Positions 8,185-18,007 of a stretch of DNA of 21,702 nucleotides are shown here, piece after piece (positions within the stretch are counted from its first letter, which is position 1; every line of letters begins with the position of its first letter). The notes under the pieces were generated by a model that was not told the origin of the DNA, searched no databases, and saw nothing but the letters and a program-made list of their open reading frames with translations. The stretch spans positions 28,929-50,630 of the forward strand of contig NWUY0300003390.1 in assembly GCA_004151065.3 (NCBI GenBank), in the 5' to 3' direction. The stretch comes from Larix sibirica. Taxonomy: Eukaryota > Streptophyta > Pinopsida > Pinales > Pinaceae. The position numbers were made by a program, and so were the translations under genes.

Positions 8185-8524
8185 CTTGGAAGACAATATT
8201 CACAAGCATGCCAATGCATAAGAAAGAATAGATGGTACCAATGAATATGGGGTTTCCCACTTCCTTGGGACAAGTGGCATGGAGGAAATGAGCTACCATC
8301 CTTTCACATACCAAAAATTTTGGTGTTTCCAATATAAGTTGCAAGGCAAGAAGACCAAAGGCTAAATGAAATATAAGGTGAATAACAAGTAGAATAACAA
8401 GGAAAATACTAAAGTGTCCAATAAGGTATAGGAATATAAAACACAAGGGAGTGTGTGCCAAAAACACAACAAAAATTATCAAATAAGGAGAGGATTTGAT
8501 CACTACTTTACTTTTTTGATACAA
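8185..8524. repeat. Array unit 4 (340 bp)
   Basis: Complete unit with the usual landmarks: CTTGGAAGACA, GGGTTTCCCACTTCCTT and TGGTGTTTCCAATATAAG. Confidence 0.85.
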
Positions 8525-8873
8525 CTTGGAAAGCCAAATTTGCAAGCACACTCATGCACAAGGAAGAAGTGAGGACACCAAATGAATTTGGCACTTCCCA
8601 CTTCCTTCAGATGAGTGATGTGGAGTAAACGAGCCAACATTTTTCCACATACCAAAAAATTTGCATTGCCAAGATAATTCACAAGGAAAGAAGACTAAAG
8701 GCTAAATGAAACACAAGGTGAAGACCAAGTGGAATGACAAGAAAAATACCAATGCAACCTATAGGGTAGAGGAAGAGAAAACACAAGGGATTGCATGCTT
8801 AAAAGTCAAGAAATTTTTCAAATAAGGAGAGGGTTTGGTCACTACTTCACATTTTCGATATGACTTGGAAGCC
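8525..8873. repeat. Array unit 5 (349 bp)
   Basis: Complete unit and the longest of the set. ACAAGGTGAAGACCAAGTGGAATGA and GGGTAGAGGAAGAGA are clear. Confidence 0.85.
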
Positions 8874-9150
8874 CAAATTTGCAAGCATGCTCATGCAAAA
8901 GGAAGAAGTGATCTAGATACCTAATGAATTTGGTGTTTCCCACTTCCTTTAGATGAGTGGCATGGAGAAAATGAATGACCATCCTTCCACATACCAAATA
9001 ATTGGTGTTTCTAAGATAAGTCACAAAGTAAGAAGACCAAAGGATAAATGAGTGTCATGGAGCAAACAAGCTACCATCCTTCCACATACCAAAAAGTTGA
9101 TGTTGCCAAGATAAGTCGCAAGGAAATAAGACCAAAGCTAAATGAAACAC
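8874..9150. repeat. Array unit 6, truncated and internally duplicated
   Basis: The unit starts normally, but 8956-9050 and 9051-9145 are two successive copies of the same 95-bp subsegment, AGTGGCATGGAG...to TAAATGA. The rest of the unit is missing. This is the right edge of the array. Confidence 0.8.
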
Positions 9151-9155
9151 ATGCT

Positions 9156-9195
9156 AACATATATGTATTAACACATATGTAATAATATATATGTT
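9156..9195. repeat. AT-rich imperfect hairpin next to the array end
   Basis: AACATATATGTATTA (9156-9170) is largely complementary to TAATAATATATATGTT (9180-9195). It lies immediately right of the last array unit. It may be a breakage-prone site or simple AT-rich sequence. Confidence 0.5.
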
Positions 9196-10470
9196 ATAAC
9201 CTATTTCAAACCGCAACAATGAAACCCCTCCTTTGCATAGAGCTGAAAACGATGGAGCATGTGACAACAATAAAGGCCATACAAGATTGGCCTCAGACCA
9301 ACCCCATCCATGTTTTGCCATAATTTTGGGACTTAACCCACCTTGAAGATGAGACAAAAGAGGTCATTGAAGGAGTAGATGAACACATAATCTTAAATAA
9401 TTCCAACTAAACATATATGAAAAACCCCGATTTTCTAAAATTGTTAACATACTTTGCTGTTGGAAGGTGGAGAGATGCCAATTCCCTCTCTATCTTGGTC
9501 ATTCTGATCAATTTTTATGGAGTAATTTATTATTTATGGATGAATATAGGATTATACTAACAGTTTGATTTCCCACAAATGTTGTTACAATGTTGATAAT
9601 ATATTAATGTGCATCGACTAGTACTATAATAGCATTATCAAATCATTGTTTCTTGGACAAGTATTTGAATTTATCTATAGGAGGCACTACACTATGTAAC
9701 TATTTTATGTATGAATTATTATTTTTTCTTGGTGTGGGTTTGGTGATAGCTAAAGCTTTGCCTCATCCCATATTAGTGCATCCAGTTTAGTACTTTAAAA
9801 GGTTGTTAAAACTAGTCAACTTAGGTCTAAATCTGATAGATGGTCATTGATAGAAATCTTATTGTAAAAATATATTGTTATTCTCTTGAATTTGATCAAA
9901 TTTTGAGACTTTATAAAACGTTCACTTTTAAACTATTTTAATCCATAACAAATGCACAACTCAAACTCATTTAGCCATGTAAACGAGTTGTCTAAGACAT
10001 ATAAGACCGATTCTAACACTGCAAAAGCTTTTCACTCTTTTCGAGGCAATTAGGGGGTTTATACAATAATTAAATATATGCCAATAATTTCATATCAATA
10101 AGAATGTAGAGGTCATGCCACTCCCAAATGACTTCTAGACATAAATGAAATGGTGCCTTTAAGTTTTGATTGCAATTTTTATATCTTATTGCAATCCATG
10201 TCTAAGGCCAAAGTTAGGGTGAGTTATTTATATAACCATTTAGTGTTGTATTTGACAAAGGGATTCGATTTTCATAGACTCAAGTCCAAAATTTTCACTA
10301 AGTTTTATTCAAATAAAATTATTTAGTTATGGATTGATGATTAAACTTTAGATCTTTTAACTTATTTAAATGGAAACATTATTTAAACTTATATAATTCA
10401 ACCAAGTGAAAATATATATGAAAATATTACTTTAATTTTAAAGAAACCATAATTTTAATTAAGGTGGGGT
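9196..10470. other. Intergenic, no recognised gene
   Basis: AT-rich sequence with stop codons in every frame and no recognisable domain. A 67-codon minus-strand ORF at 9154-9357 has no support. It ends at the probable LTR border at 10471. Confidence 0.5.
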
Positions 10471-11373
10471 TGTTGGCTCGAAATCTGGATGAGACCAAGG
10501 ATTTTACACAAGTGCTAACAAAGGGGATCGATGTAGTCTAGAGTGCTAGAATCTTTTATCTTCCCAAGGGAAGAAAGCCTCATCGGAAGCACCTCCTAGA
10601 GCTATGTGTGATAAGGAGGGTTAGCTGCAGAGATACGGTGAGGGTATTTTTTGCAATATCTATTGGGCTATTCTTCTGCAGCATATATTCATTATTAACC
10701 ATTATTATCCATCACGTGTAAACAAAAGTAAGCATCAAGCAAATAACAGTAAGTAGAACCAGCATTCATATCATAGCACATGCATAATTTTGAAGGGGGA
10801 CTTGTCATCTTATATTCATATCAAGAGGGTTCATACAATAATAGGTTCTATAGTCGTTCACATTCATTTCTAGTCTGTGGAATATACTCCATTGTAGATC
10901 TACCCATGATGCATATATCAAAACCAACCAGATCCATAATACCCCATTACATTACCCATGTGGATTTGCTCAGATATAACAAGAGCTCGAAACAATACCA
11001 TGCAACAACCCTTGATTACCAATAGTCAATAGCTACAATCAACAATAACAACAACCATAATATTGATGATCCTTTATCTTCCTTGCACCATGCCTTTATA
11101 CGTGTTCGTGTGGTTGTTTTTGACCCGTTAAGACGGTTATGGGCTAATGGAACGAATTCTAAGTTGGCGTCTTTACGGATGTACCTTAGTTTGCACCATA
11201 CCTACTTCTGTAATATCCACATTATTGACTATGTATTTATTTTGTGGGTTATCCTTATCAAAAACAAAGGATCCAACAGGACCCAACCACAATCGTTGAC
11301 TCACCCTCAAGTCAACCCGCCTACGACTCTACTTATTGTTCTTCTTCTCATCTTTCAAACGAAGGAGCCAACA
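10471..11373 (-). repeat. Probable LTR of the minus-strand Ty3/gypsy element (903 bp)
   Basis: TGTTGGCTC (10471-10479) and GAGCCAACA (11365-11373) are a perfect 9-bp inverted pair with the TG...CA ends expected of an LTR. The minus orientation is inferred from the neighbouring minus-strand pol and from a minus-strand TATA-like TATAAAGG at 11093-11100, about 275 bp from the upstream end. On that reading it is the 3' LTR. The second LTR is not in the window, so no LTR-LTR comparison or full target duplication is possible. The five bases left of 10471 (GGGGT) and right of 11373 (CTGGG) differ, as expected when the right side is element interior. I see no clear polypurine tract beside it. A solo LTR or chance inverted ends are the alternatives. 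Confidence 0.55.
11093..11100 (-). promoter_or_regulatory. TATA-like box in the probable LTR
   Basis: TATAAAGG on the minus strand is followed by CATGGTGCAAGG. Its position about 275 bp into the LTR would fit a U3/R border. Functional status is unknown. Confidence 0.35.
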
Positions 11374-12159
11374 CTGGGACTTCAGTTACCATGAAGATAG
11401 GTACCATCTAGAATCATATATGCATGCAGATATCAAACTACATCACACTTCTTCTACCTCATCCTTCTGGTGAAACCTCTGCAAATGGCCGAAGCCTCCT
11501 CAAACCTCCCCACTCTCCGCAACTTCCTCAAATATTCCACAAACTCAACAGCTCAACACAACACACTTATACCCATTGAAACATCCCCATGTTGGAAATA
11601 TGTACCACATATATCCCTATGGCCATCAACCCATCTTACTGGAATGCCTCGGATTCTATCCTGGGAAACCGCCAAATCTAATGGGAATCGAGGTTGTATA
11701 CAAGGTTGAACTTGACCATCTATATGCCGCAACATGAGCACCTTATCCCCACCTTCTTGAATGTTCGCCTATAACATCCACAACTCTATGAACACTCACC
11801 TATGGCATCTGCAAACTATCTCATCCTCAAAATTCATCATATGCTTTCCTATGGCATCTACAACCTCATGGCTCATACTCATCCCGAGCATGCTCACAAC
11901 CTCTACTAATACGTAACTATGTTGCATGACTACCACTGTCCAAATGTACTTGCAATTAATCATAATATTCTACAACTCCACTGCTCAAGGAGGATAAATA
12001 TGGTGATTGTCTTGTGTGACCTACTGGAGACAAGATCAAGTGGTTGAAACTTGTGTCACCAAGGTGGGTATTTGTGCCATCAACTGTTGTTGCTAGGTAT
12101 TTTCCTGGTGTTGCACTTCATCGACTTGTTCTTGGAGTGATTGCCAATCTACTAACCTG
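11374..12159 (-). other. Spacer between Ty3/gypsy pol and probable LTR
   Basis: No domain was recognised. Read on the minus strand, about 12150-12042 gives a Gln-rich, coiled-coil-like peptide (DWQSLQEQVDEVQHQ, then QQQLMAQIPTLVTQV after one stop). About 11741-11553 is open for 62 codons. A degenerate short repeat, CCTATGGCATCT-CAA and variants, occurs at 11768, 11799 and 11848. Some plant gypsy lineages (Tat/Athila-type) carry extra sequence or ORFs between pol and the 3' LTR; whether this is one is not known. Confidence 0.4.
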
Positions 12160-12291
12160 GATTGCTTCGTGACAACAAAGACACTAGTTTCCCTCCCCTG
12201 ACCACAAAGGTTTTCCCTAGTTGGCTCAAAATCTTCACTAACAAAACATGAAAAATACAAACAACAATAAATGTTGACGCAATTGATCGGG

Positions 12292-12308
12292 AAAAAAAAA
12301 AAAAAAAA
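12292..12308. repeat. Poly(A) tract, 17 bases
   Basis: A homopolymer run on the + strand, read as a run of Phe codons on the minus strand. It may be slippage inside the decayed element tail or a small retroposed tail. Its length may be unreliable in the assembly. Confidence 0.9.
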
Positions 12309-12399
12309 CCAAAATTCTTGACTCTAACTCCTACTCTATTGCACTCCCTGTGATGGGATTGTTGAATAATTGGCTTAAGGGGTAGCAACATAGGGATTC

Positions 12400-12869
12400 A
12401 GATAAGCGCCATTCGCCCAACCCTATTTTAAAACTCCATCAAGTTGTGTAATCCTGACAGCGTCGGACTCACTAGTTTTTGAAACGATGAAATGTCCCAA
12501 CCAATGCATCTGAATTTTTCCTAGATACTTGAGAAATTTTTTGTCATATAACAAAACACGATCTCCTTTGGTGAATTGCTTCTACTTGATGTGGCGATCA
12601 AGCAAGGATTTCTATATTTCCTTTGCTACAGTTTCGTGAAAATCGGCTAAAAAGCATGATTCTTCCAACTTCGTCAACTCTTCCATCCATTCTACAACTG
12701 ACTCGTCATCGACCATATGAGTGGCATGCGCAAGGTGTAGACTAGGGACAATAAACTCAATAGGGATTATTGCTTCTCTTCCATACACCAACTAAAAATG
12801 AGGCTATCGATGCGGTTTCTTAGTTGTAGTATGGTAAGCACATAAAGTTGCAGGGACTTGTTCATCCTA
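12400..12869 (-). pseudogene. Ty3/gypsy integrase C-terminal region (minus strand)
   Basis: The minus strand reads LVYGREAIIPIEFIVPSLHLA (about 12792-12730), VEWMEELTKLEESCFLADFHE, LLDRHIK, a stop, then KQFTKGDRVLLYDKKFLKYLGKIQMHWLG, and ANGAYLNPYV. This is the usual GPY/F-type tail of gypsy integrases. Several single stops interrupt it, but frames are otherwise well kept. It ends near 12381 before unassigned sequence. Confidence 0.8.
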
Positions 12870-13560
12870 GTCATCTCTAGTTGCGAAACATACCTTAGTT
12901 AAACCCATCTCCAAAATTTTATTGAAATCTTTAACTATACCATTTGCCTCGGGAGGGTAGAGGCTTCTCTATTGATGTCAAATAAGAAACTATCTTGTTA
13001 AGGTCTCAACTGTGCTTCTCATAAAGTGCATCCCCTTATCACTTGTAAGGCCTCGGGGACATCCAAACCAAATGATAATGTTCTTATATAAAAATCTAGT
13101 TGTTGTTTCCACGGAGAAATCATTGACAAGTTGTGCTTCAACCCACTTCCTCGGAAAATCTGTTGCGGTAATAACATAGCGAGCTTTTGAATGCTTTACG
13201 GGAGGGTTAATGGGGCCAATTAAATCAACCACCCATTTCTCAAATGGTTGTAGTGCATGGACAAGGTGGAGAGCAAGCTCATCATGACGAGATGGTTTTC
13301 CAACCTGCTGGCACACATCACATCCATGAGCATAAGCTTTAGCATCCTTGAAGACGAGCAACCACCATAACCCGACTTGTATAACTTTCCTTGCAATGTC
13401 TTTCCACCCAACATGTCCTCTCGCAACTCATGTATAACACTCCCACGGGATATCCTTATGCTCATGATCCATCATGCACCAATGCGAGATTCTATCAATG
13501 TCGAGTTTGTATAATTACCCGCAATCAATTGATAATTTGCAACCTTGACAACTAGGTGAC
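12870..13560 (-). pseudogene. Ty3/gypsy integrase (minus strand)
   Basis: Upstream, NYQLIAG, a stop and LYKLDIDRI lead into the zinc-binding region (ARGHVGWKDIARKVIQVGLWW, then CDVCQQVGKPSRHDE). The catalytic core starts with FEKWVVDLIGPI (Asp codon 13224-13226). It continues with ARYVITATDFPRKWVEA, FGCPRGLTSDKGMHF (Asp codon 13038-13040) and YPPEANGIVKDFNKIL. In the last block the catalytic Glu of the D,D,E triad is Lys (codon 12930-12932). A frameshift joins 13465-13220 with the 13361-12990 frame, and stops follow 12990. The longest open piece is 123 codons. Confidence 0.9.
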
Positions 13561-13779
13561 ACTTATGCGCAGCACTATAATTTTCTAGTGCAACTTTTGT
13601 AGTGAGAAATATGGCAATTTACTTTAGATGGTCTGGAATAGCTTCAACCCTGAATAATGTTGCATCTGGTAACTGTTCGTCAAGTGGACCATTGTATTCG
13701 CATGTCTCCAGTCAAGAAAGATGATATGGACCATCATTGTACTTTCTTGGTTCACTATAACTTTGAAAGAGAACTCTTG

Positions 13780-14110
13780 GAACAAGAACAACCATCTACA
13801 AAATCAACCTTCCAAAAATGGTTTATTCACTAAGTACTTAAGAGCATAATGGTCTGTAAAGAATTTAAAGTTCCCACCCAATAGATAATGGCGGAACTTC
13901 TGCAGCGCATAAATCATAGTCAATCCTTCACACTCTATGGTCGTGTATTTGCGATCAACCTGTGAAAGTTTAGAGCTTACAAAATAAACAGGATGATCTT
14001 CTCACCTTCTCCAAGTTGCACTAGGATAGCTCCTAAAGCAATGCTAGATGCATCAACATGCACATGAAAATGCTTTTCCCAATCATGAAACACAAGAATC
14101 ATAGAATTAA
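13780..14110 (-). pseudogene. Ty3/gypsy RNase H domain (minus strand)
   Basis: The minus strand reads ILVFHDWEKHFHVHVDASS, then IALGAILVQLGEGEKII (about 14100-13998). After that come QVDRKYTTIECEGLTMIY and FRHYLLGGNFKFFTDHYALK (to about 13840). The three acidic positions expected for catalysis (VDAS, ECEG, FTDH) are all present even though RT and integrase have lost theirs. A frameshift lies between the first and second blocks near 13980. Confidence 0.85.
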
Positions 14111-14399
14111 CCATTTTATTTGTAAGGGTTGCAAACTCCTTGACGCAATATCCATTCCAATTGAATGTTTTTGTCTTCTTCAGAAGTTGTTCTAATGGGG
14201 TTGTAATGGTGTCATAGTTGCAGATAAATCATCTATAATACTTTGTGTGCCACAGAGTAGAATGCAACTCTTTGACAAAAGTAGAAGGTGGAAGTTTCAC
14301 TATAATATCATTTTTTGCAGGATCCAATAGGACCCCATCACAGCAAACAATATGGCCCAACAAACTATTGAAGAGCACACAAAATATACATTTCTTTAG

Positions 14400-15098
14400 G
14401 TTTAGAGAGATTTACAATTGGCGACAACGATCTAGCATCAGTCACAACAATGAAATATGGTTCTTTAGCAGGTTGTACATGGTCCATTCATCTAGATACA
14501 CTTCCAAAAACTTATGGATAAACTCTTTGAAGGATACTATTACAATGCGCAAGAAGACAGCAGGAACATTCTTCAGCCTGAAATGCATCACATTGTAAGT
14601 AAAAGAGCCCCATTCAATATTTAAAGCTCTCTTTTTCTTATCTTCTTTTACGATGCATACTCGGTGATATCCAAAGAATCCATCTGTAAATGAGTAATCC
14701 TTGTTCCCAGCTACCTGGTCCAGGACTTCGTTGTTGAAAGGCATCAAGAATGGGTTGTAGACGCACGTCAAATTGAGTCTATGTTAGTTGATGTAGAATA
14801 TCATGTCATTCGTATCTTTCTTATTTTGGATCACGATCAAACTAATCCAGTCAAACTCATCTACAAGAAATATTAAGTTTGTTGCCAACATCCTATCTAT
14901 TTCTTTCTTTACATTCTCCTTGACTCGAGGTTTTAATCAATAAGGTCGGTTCTTTACAAGTTTAGTGTGAGTTTTTAGTACTATATTCATTTCATCTAAG
15001 TCACCCTGAGTCCCTTTTAACTCCATAAAATTATGCAGAAATAAGTATTCATACTCCTTCAAAAGAGATATGACTTTTGACACTATATTTATGGCCCA
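14400..15098 (-). pseudogene. Ty3/gypsy reverse transcriptase (minus strand)
   Basis: The N-terminal part reads MNIVLKTHTKLVKNRPY, then a stop, then LKPRVKENVKKEIDRML. The core reads NEVLDQVAGNKDYSFTDGF, GYHRVCIVKEDKKKRAL, EWGSFTYNVMHFRLKNVPAVF and FIHKFLEVYLDEW. At the catalytic box (14487-14498) the sequence is YLDE where YMDD is usual, so the second Asp is Glu. The usual MPFGLKNAPATF block is altered to MHFRLKNVPAVF. The open stretch is 14771-14442; stops interrupt both sides. The enzyme is certainly inactive. Confidence 0.85.
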
Positions 15099-15605
15099 TC
15101 AAAGCCAAAAGATAAGGTTGGATTTATCAACTCTTTAAGGGGTATTAGCCTTCTCTCCTGGGTACCCAAAACTGGATTATGGAAGGGGATTTCAACCTTA
15201 TCACTTCCCTCACATAAAAGAGAGGGGGGCCTTTTGGAAAGCGATATGTGCAAAGATATCATTCGAGACCCGAACCTGATTGATATAGAAATGGTCAATG
15301 GCACGCACAGTTGGAATAACAAGAGATGGGGGTCCCAACAAATAGACACCCGGTTAGACAGATTTCTTATATCTGAAGATATTATCATACAAAATTTTAT
15401 CACAGAAGCTACGACCTTGCCCTATGTAGGATCAAATCATTGGGCTATCTACTTTTCTATTGAGCTAGATGGTCTACCCAAAAGCAACCCATTTAGGTTT
15501 GAGAAATTTTGGTTGCAACATCCTAATTTTCAAGAAAATCTTTCTCAGTGGTGGGAGGAAATGGAGACTCGGAAGGGAGGTAAAATGTATCAATTCCAGC
15601 AGTAG
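15099..15605 (+). pseudogene. LINE endonuclease (APE-like) C-terminal part
   Basis: WIMEGDFNLITSLT (15173-15214) holds the GDFN box of AP-like endonucleases (GDFN at 15185-15196). After a frameshift, CKDIIRDPNLIDIEMVNGTHSWNN, DTRLDRFLIS and the SNHWAIYFSI block (usual SDHxPI, here with Asn for Asp) follow in the 15234-15605 frame. The N-terminal half of the domain is missing. The Asp-to-Asn change in the last box alone would impair the enzyme. Confidence 0.85.
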
Positions 15606-16195
15606 TTAAAACACCTAAAGCAACGGTCTAATGACTGGAACAAATATCTCTTTGGTAATATATTTATGGCCAAAAAGGAGCTCGAGCAGGAAATGGAACA
15701 ACTTCAACAAATAATAATACAAGGTCGGTCATAGCAAACAATGAAAGCGGAAGAAGCACTACAATTGCAGCTTGACCTTAGATACCAACAAGAGGAAATT
15801 ATGTACCGACAAAAATCAAGGGTTCATTGGCTAAAAGAAGGGGATTGGAACTCAAAATTCTTCCATCGATCTATGATTAGCCACCGTCGTCACAATCGAA
15901 TTACCTGTCTTCAGGATGCTCAGGGAAACTCTCTGACAATACATTAAGATAGATAGAAATTGATATCCTTCTACAACTCCTTCCTCTCTAAGCCTCCAAT
16001 AACAATAATTCGGGCCATTTAGGAAGTCGTTTGTAACATCCCCGGACTCATCTTTGAGTAAGAAAATGAAAACTTAATGTGAAAAATATCCATTGAGGAG
16101 GTTGAGCAGGCAGTGATGAAAATGGAGAGGGGAAAATTGTTGGGGCCTTATGGCTTCACCACTAAATTTTCCACGCTTGTTAGTCCATTATCAAA
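15606..16195 (+). pseudogene. LINE pre-RT region
   Basis: The frame of the endonuclease end continues through stops at 15603 and 15732 into MYRQKSRVHWLKEGDWNSKFFHRS (about 15801-15873). It then runs through further stops into ISIEEVEQAVMKMERGKLLGPYGF (about 16089-16159). These are the conserved blocks directly before LINE RT motifs. At about 16170 the frame shifts. Confidence 0.85.
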
Positions 16196-17098
16196 TACGA
16201 CATCTGGGAGGTGGTAGAGGAGTCTAAGTAATGCCTAGATGTGCTCCTGGATTTGAGCTCTACATTCATTACCTTGATTCATAAAGAGGCAGGAGCTTGT
16301 CATCCTATCAATTATCATCCTATATCTCTCTGTAATTGTGTCTACAAAATTATAACCAAAGTTATTGCTAATTGTCTAAAACCCTTACTACTTGATTTAA
16401 TCTCCCCATATCAAATTGGTTTTGTGGAAGGCTGATAGATATTAGAAGGAATTGTTTATGCCCATGAAACAATACATTCTCTCAAAAAGAAAACGAAGCC
16501 AGGGATGCTCCTCAAGTTGGAATTATCAAAGGATATTGACAGATTAAGTTGGAAGTAGATGGAGCAAGTTCTTCGTGCTTTTGGTTTCTCCGAGAGCTAG
16601 ACCAGATGGATTATGGCCCTTACTTCCTCTATTTTTTTCTCTATATTTCTCAATGGATCTCCCACTAATAGTTTTGCGCCCACATAAGGAATCCAACAGG
16701 GGGATCCACTTTCCCCATTCATTTTAATGTTGATGGGAAAAGGGCTTGGCCAATACATAAAAGCAACAATCTAGGAAATCTTCCTAAAGGGACTGCTACT
16801 CGATGGGGAAGTCGTATCTCACCTCCAATTCATTGAAAATACTATTCTCTTTGGAACCCCCTCTATATGGGAATCTAGAACAATAAATTATGTTTTGGAA
16901 AATTTCACGGAGGCCTCCAGTACTACTATCAACAAAGAAAAATCCCAAATGTTATTTTTCAATGTCCCCTTGAGGCTACAAGCCAGAATAGTGTGTTTGC
17001 TAGGATTTCAAAGAAGTACCCTCCCATCCAATTATTTTGGCACCCCACTAATCATGAAAGCTCAGGGAATAGTATGTCTTGGGAAAGGCTTCTTTTGA
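16196..17098 (+). pseudogene. LINE reverse transcriptase
   Basis: In one frame with at least six stops the order is FITLIHKEAGACHPINYHPISLCN (about 16265-16336), IANCLKPLL, SPYQIGFVEG (to 16432), MLLKLELSKDIDRLSW, GIQQGDPLSPF (16688-16720), FIENTILFG (16829-16855) and INKEKSQMLFFN. Motif A has Glu where the catalytic Asp is expected (16520-16522). The FADD box is FIEN (16829-16840). Both metal-binding positions are therefore lost. Homology continues to about 17090, where the frame shifts. Confidence 0.88.
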
Positions 17099-18007
17099 AT
17101 CTAGAGAAAAAATTGAAAACTGGGCATTTCGATCTCTTAACTTTCCAGGAAGACTCACCATGATCAAGTCGGTGCTCCAAGCAATGCCTATCTATCTTTT
17201 CTCCATCTTAGCAGCCCCTAAATCCATTTTGAAGACAATAAAAAATTTGCAGCATAGATTCCTATGGTGCGGGACTAAAGAGCACCAGAAATGGGCTCTG
17301 GTGGCTTGGAAAAAGGTTTGCAGACCCAAGCTTGAAGGCGGCCTGGGCCTAAGGGATCCAGATCTGGAAAATGCAGCCCTATGAGCCAAATCGTGGTGGA
17401 GGTGGATAAAGAATCCACTCTCACCATGGGGAGAGATATGGAATCGTAAATATGTGGCAAGAGCTTATTCATCTGGATGGTCATCGTCTCGGTTACATGA
17501 TATGGAACACATCCCAGGGCAATAGGGGTCTAGTTCAAAAGCATAGTTTTTGAGAAGTTACGGATGGAAAATTGGCCCTGTTCTGGGAGGATGCTTGGAA
17601 ATAAACCCCTCAAATGAATTTAGATCTCAAGTGGCAGCCAATATGTGAGCATATGCTTGCCAGGAATATCTCCAAAGTCCACCAATACTAGCGAGACAAG
17701 GATCTCCCTAGCTTGCTCGAACTTGATTACCTTTTAACCAATGGAAACTTCGTGAGAATATTCCAAGAGGAGAGGAATTAGCAATGAGATAAACCAAAGA
17801 ATATATAAAGTTGTGGATGGCCATGACATTCTTAAATGGGGCTACCAATCGAGGGGAATCTACAATTTAAAAGAATCCTATTCCCTTCTCCTTCAAAATG
17901 ATGATAGAGACAAGAAAAGGATATGGAAACAAATACAGACCCAACAACTATGGCTCAAGGTCTCCACCTTCCTATGGTTGGTAGCCATAGGATGTGCTAT
18001 AACCTAA
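17079..18007 (+). pseudogene. LINE post-RT region
   Basis: The first open piece (17079-17384) contains NWAFRSLNFPGRLTMIKSVLQAMPIY, FLWCGTKEHQKWALVAWKKVC and GGLGLRDPDLENAAL, which are typical after plant LINE RTs. After a stop, AKSWWRWIKNP continues it. Beyond a frameshift near 17510, QKHSF, GKLALFWEDAW and LLELDYLLTN follow with several stops. LKWGYQSRGIYNLKESYSLLL (17828-17890) and WLKVSTFLWLVA (17950-17985) then lead to the zinc motif. Confidence 0.85.

Larger units (their letters stand above)
7005..9150. repeat. Diverged tandem array, period about 338 bp, ~6.5 copies
   Basis: Recurring landmarks define the unit: ACTTGGAAG, then GCATGCCCATGCA, AGGAAGAAG, TTTCCCACTTCCTT, GGCATGGAGGAAATGA, CCATCCTTCCACATACC, TTGGTGTTTCCAAGATAA, CACAAGGAAAGAAGACC, ACAAGAAAATTGTCAAATAAGG, and a T-rich stretch. 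Taking CTTGG as the phase mark, units start at 7181, 7519, 7848, 8185, 8525 and 8874, with spacings of 338, 329, 337, 340 and 349 bp. A partial unit lies at about 7005-7180 and the array frays at 9150. Copies differ by many substitutions and small indels, so the array is old. Minus-strand ORFs across it are by-products: the period is not a multiple of three and frames change between units. Confidence 0.9.
12160..15098 (-). mobile_element. Decayed Ty3/gypsy pol (RT-RNase H-integrase), minus strand
   Basis: Read from right to left, homology is nearly continuous but frames shift and stops occur. The N-terminal RT segment is read as LLKEYEYLFLHNFMELKG (about 15080-15025). RT, RNase H, the connection region and integrase follow, then a C-terminal tail with NGAYLNPYV (about 12407-12381). 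The order RT-RH-INT identifies Ty3/gypsy and not copia. FKEFIHKFLEVYLDEWTMY in RT resembles the Athila/Tat group; no chromodomain was seen. These lineage calls are tentative. Protease and gag are missing: homology stops at about 15098 where the LINE begins. A run of 17 A (12292-12308) interrupts the tail. Confidence 0.85.

Noticed and set aside
7043-9024. Chain of overlapping minus-strand ORFs with repeated hydrophobic peptides
   Set aside because: They follow the ~338-bp tandem repeat. The period is not a multiple of three, frames break between units, and no known domain is present.
11470-11709. 79-codon + strand ORF with a plausible start
   Set aside because: It overlaps a minus-strand open frame in the transposon spacer, shows no domain, and has no splice or promoter support.
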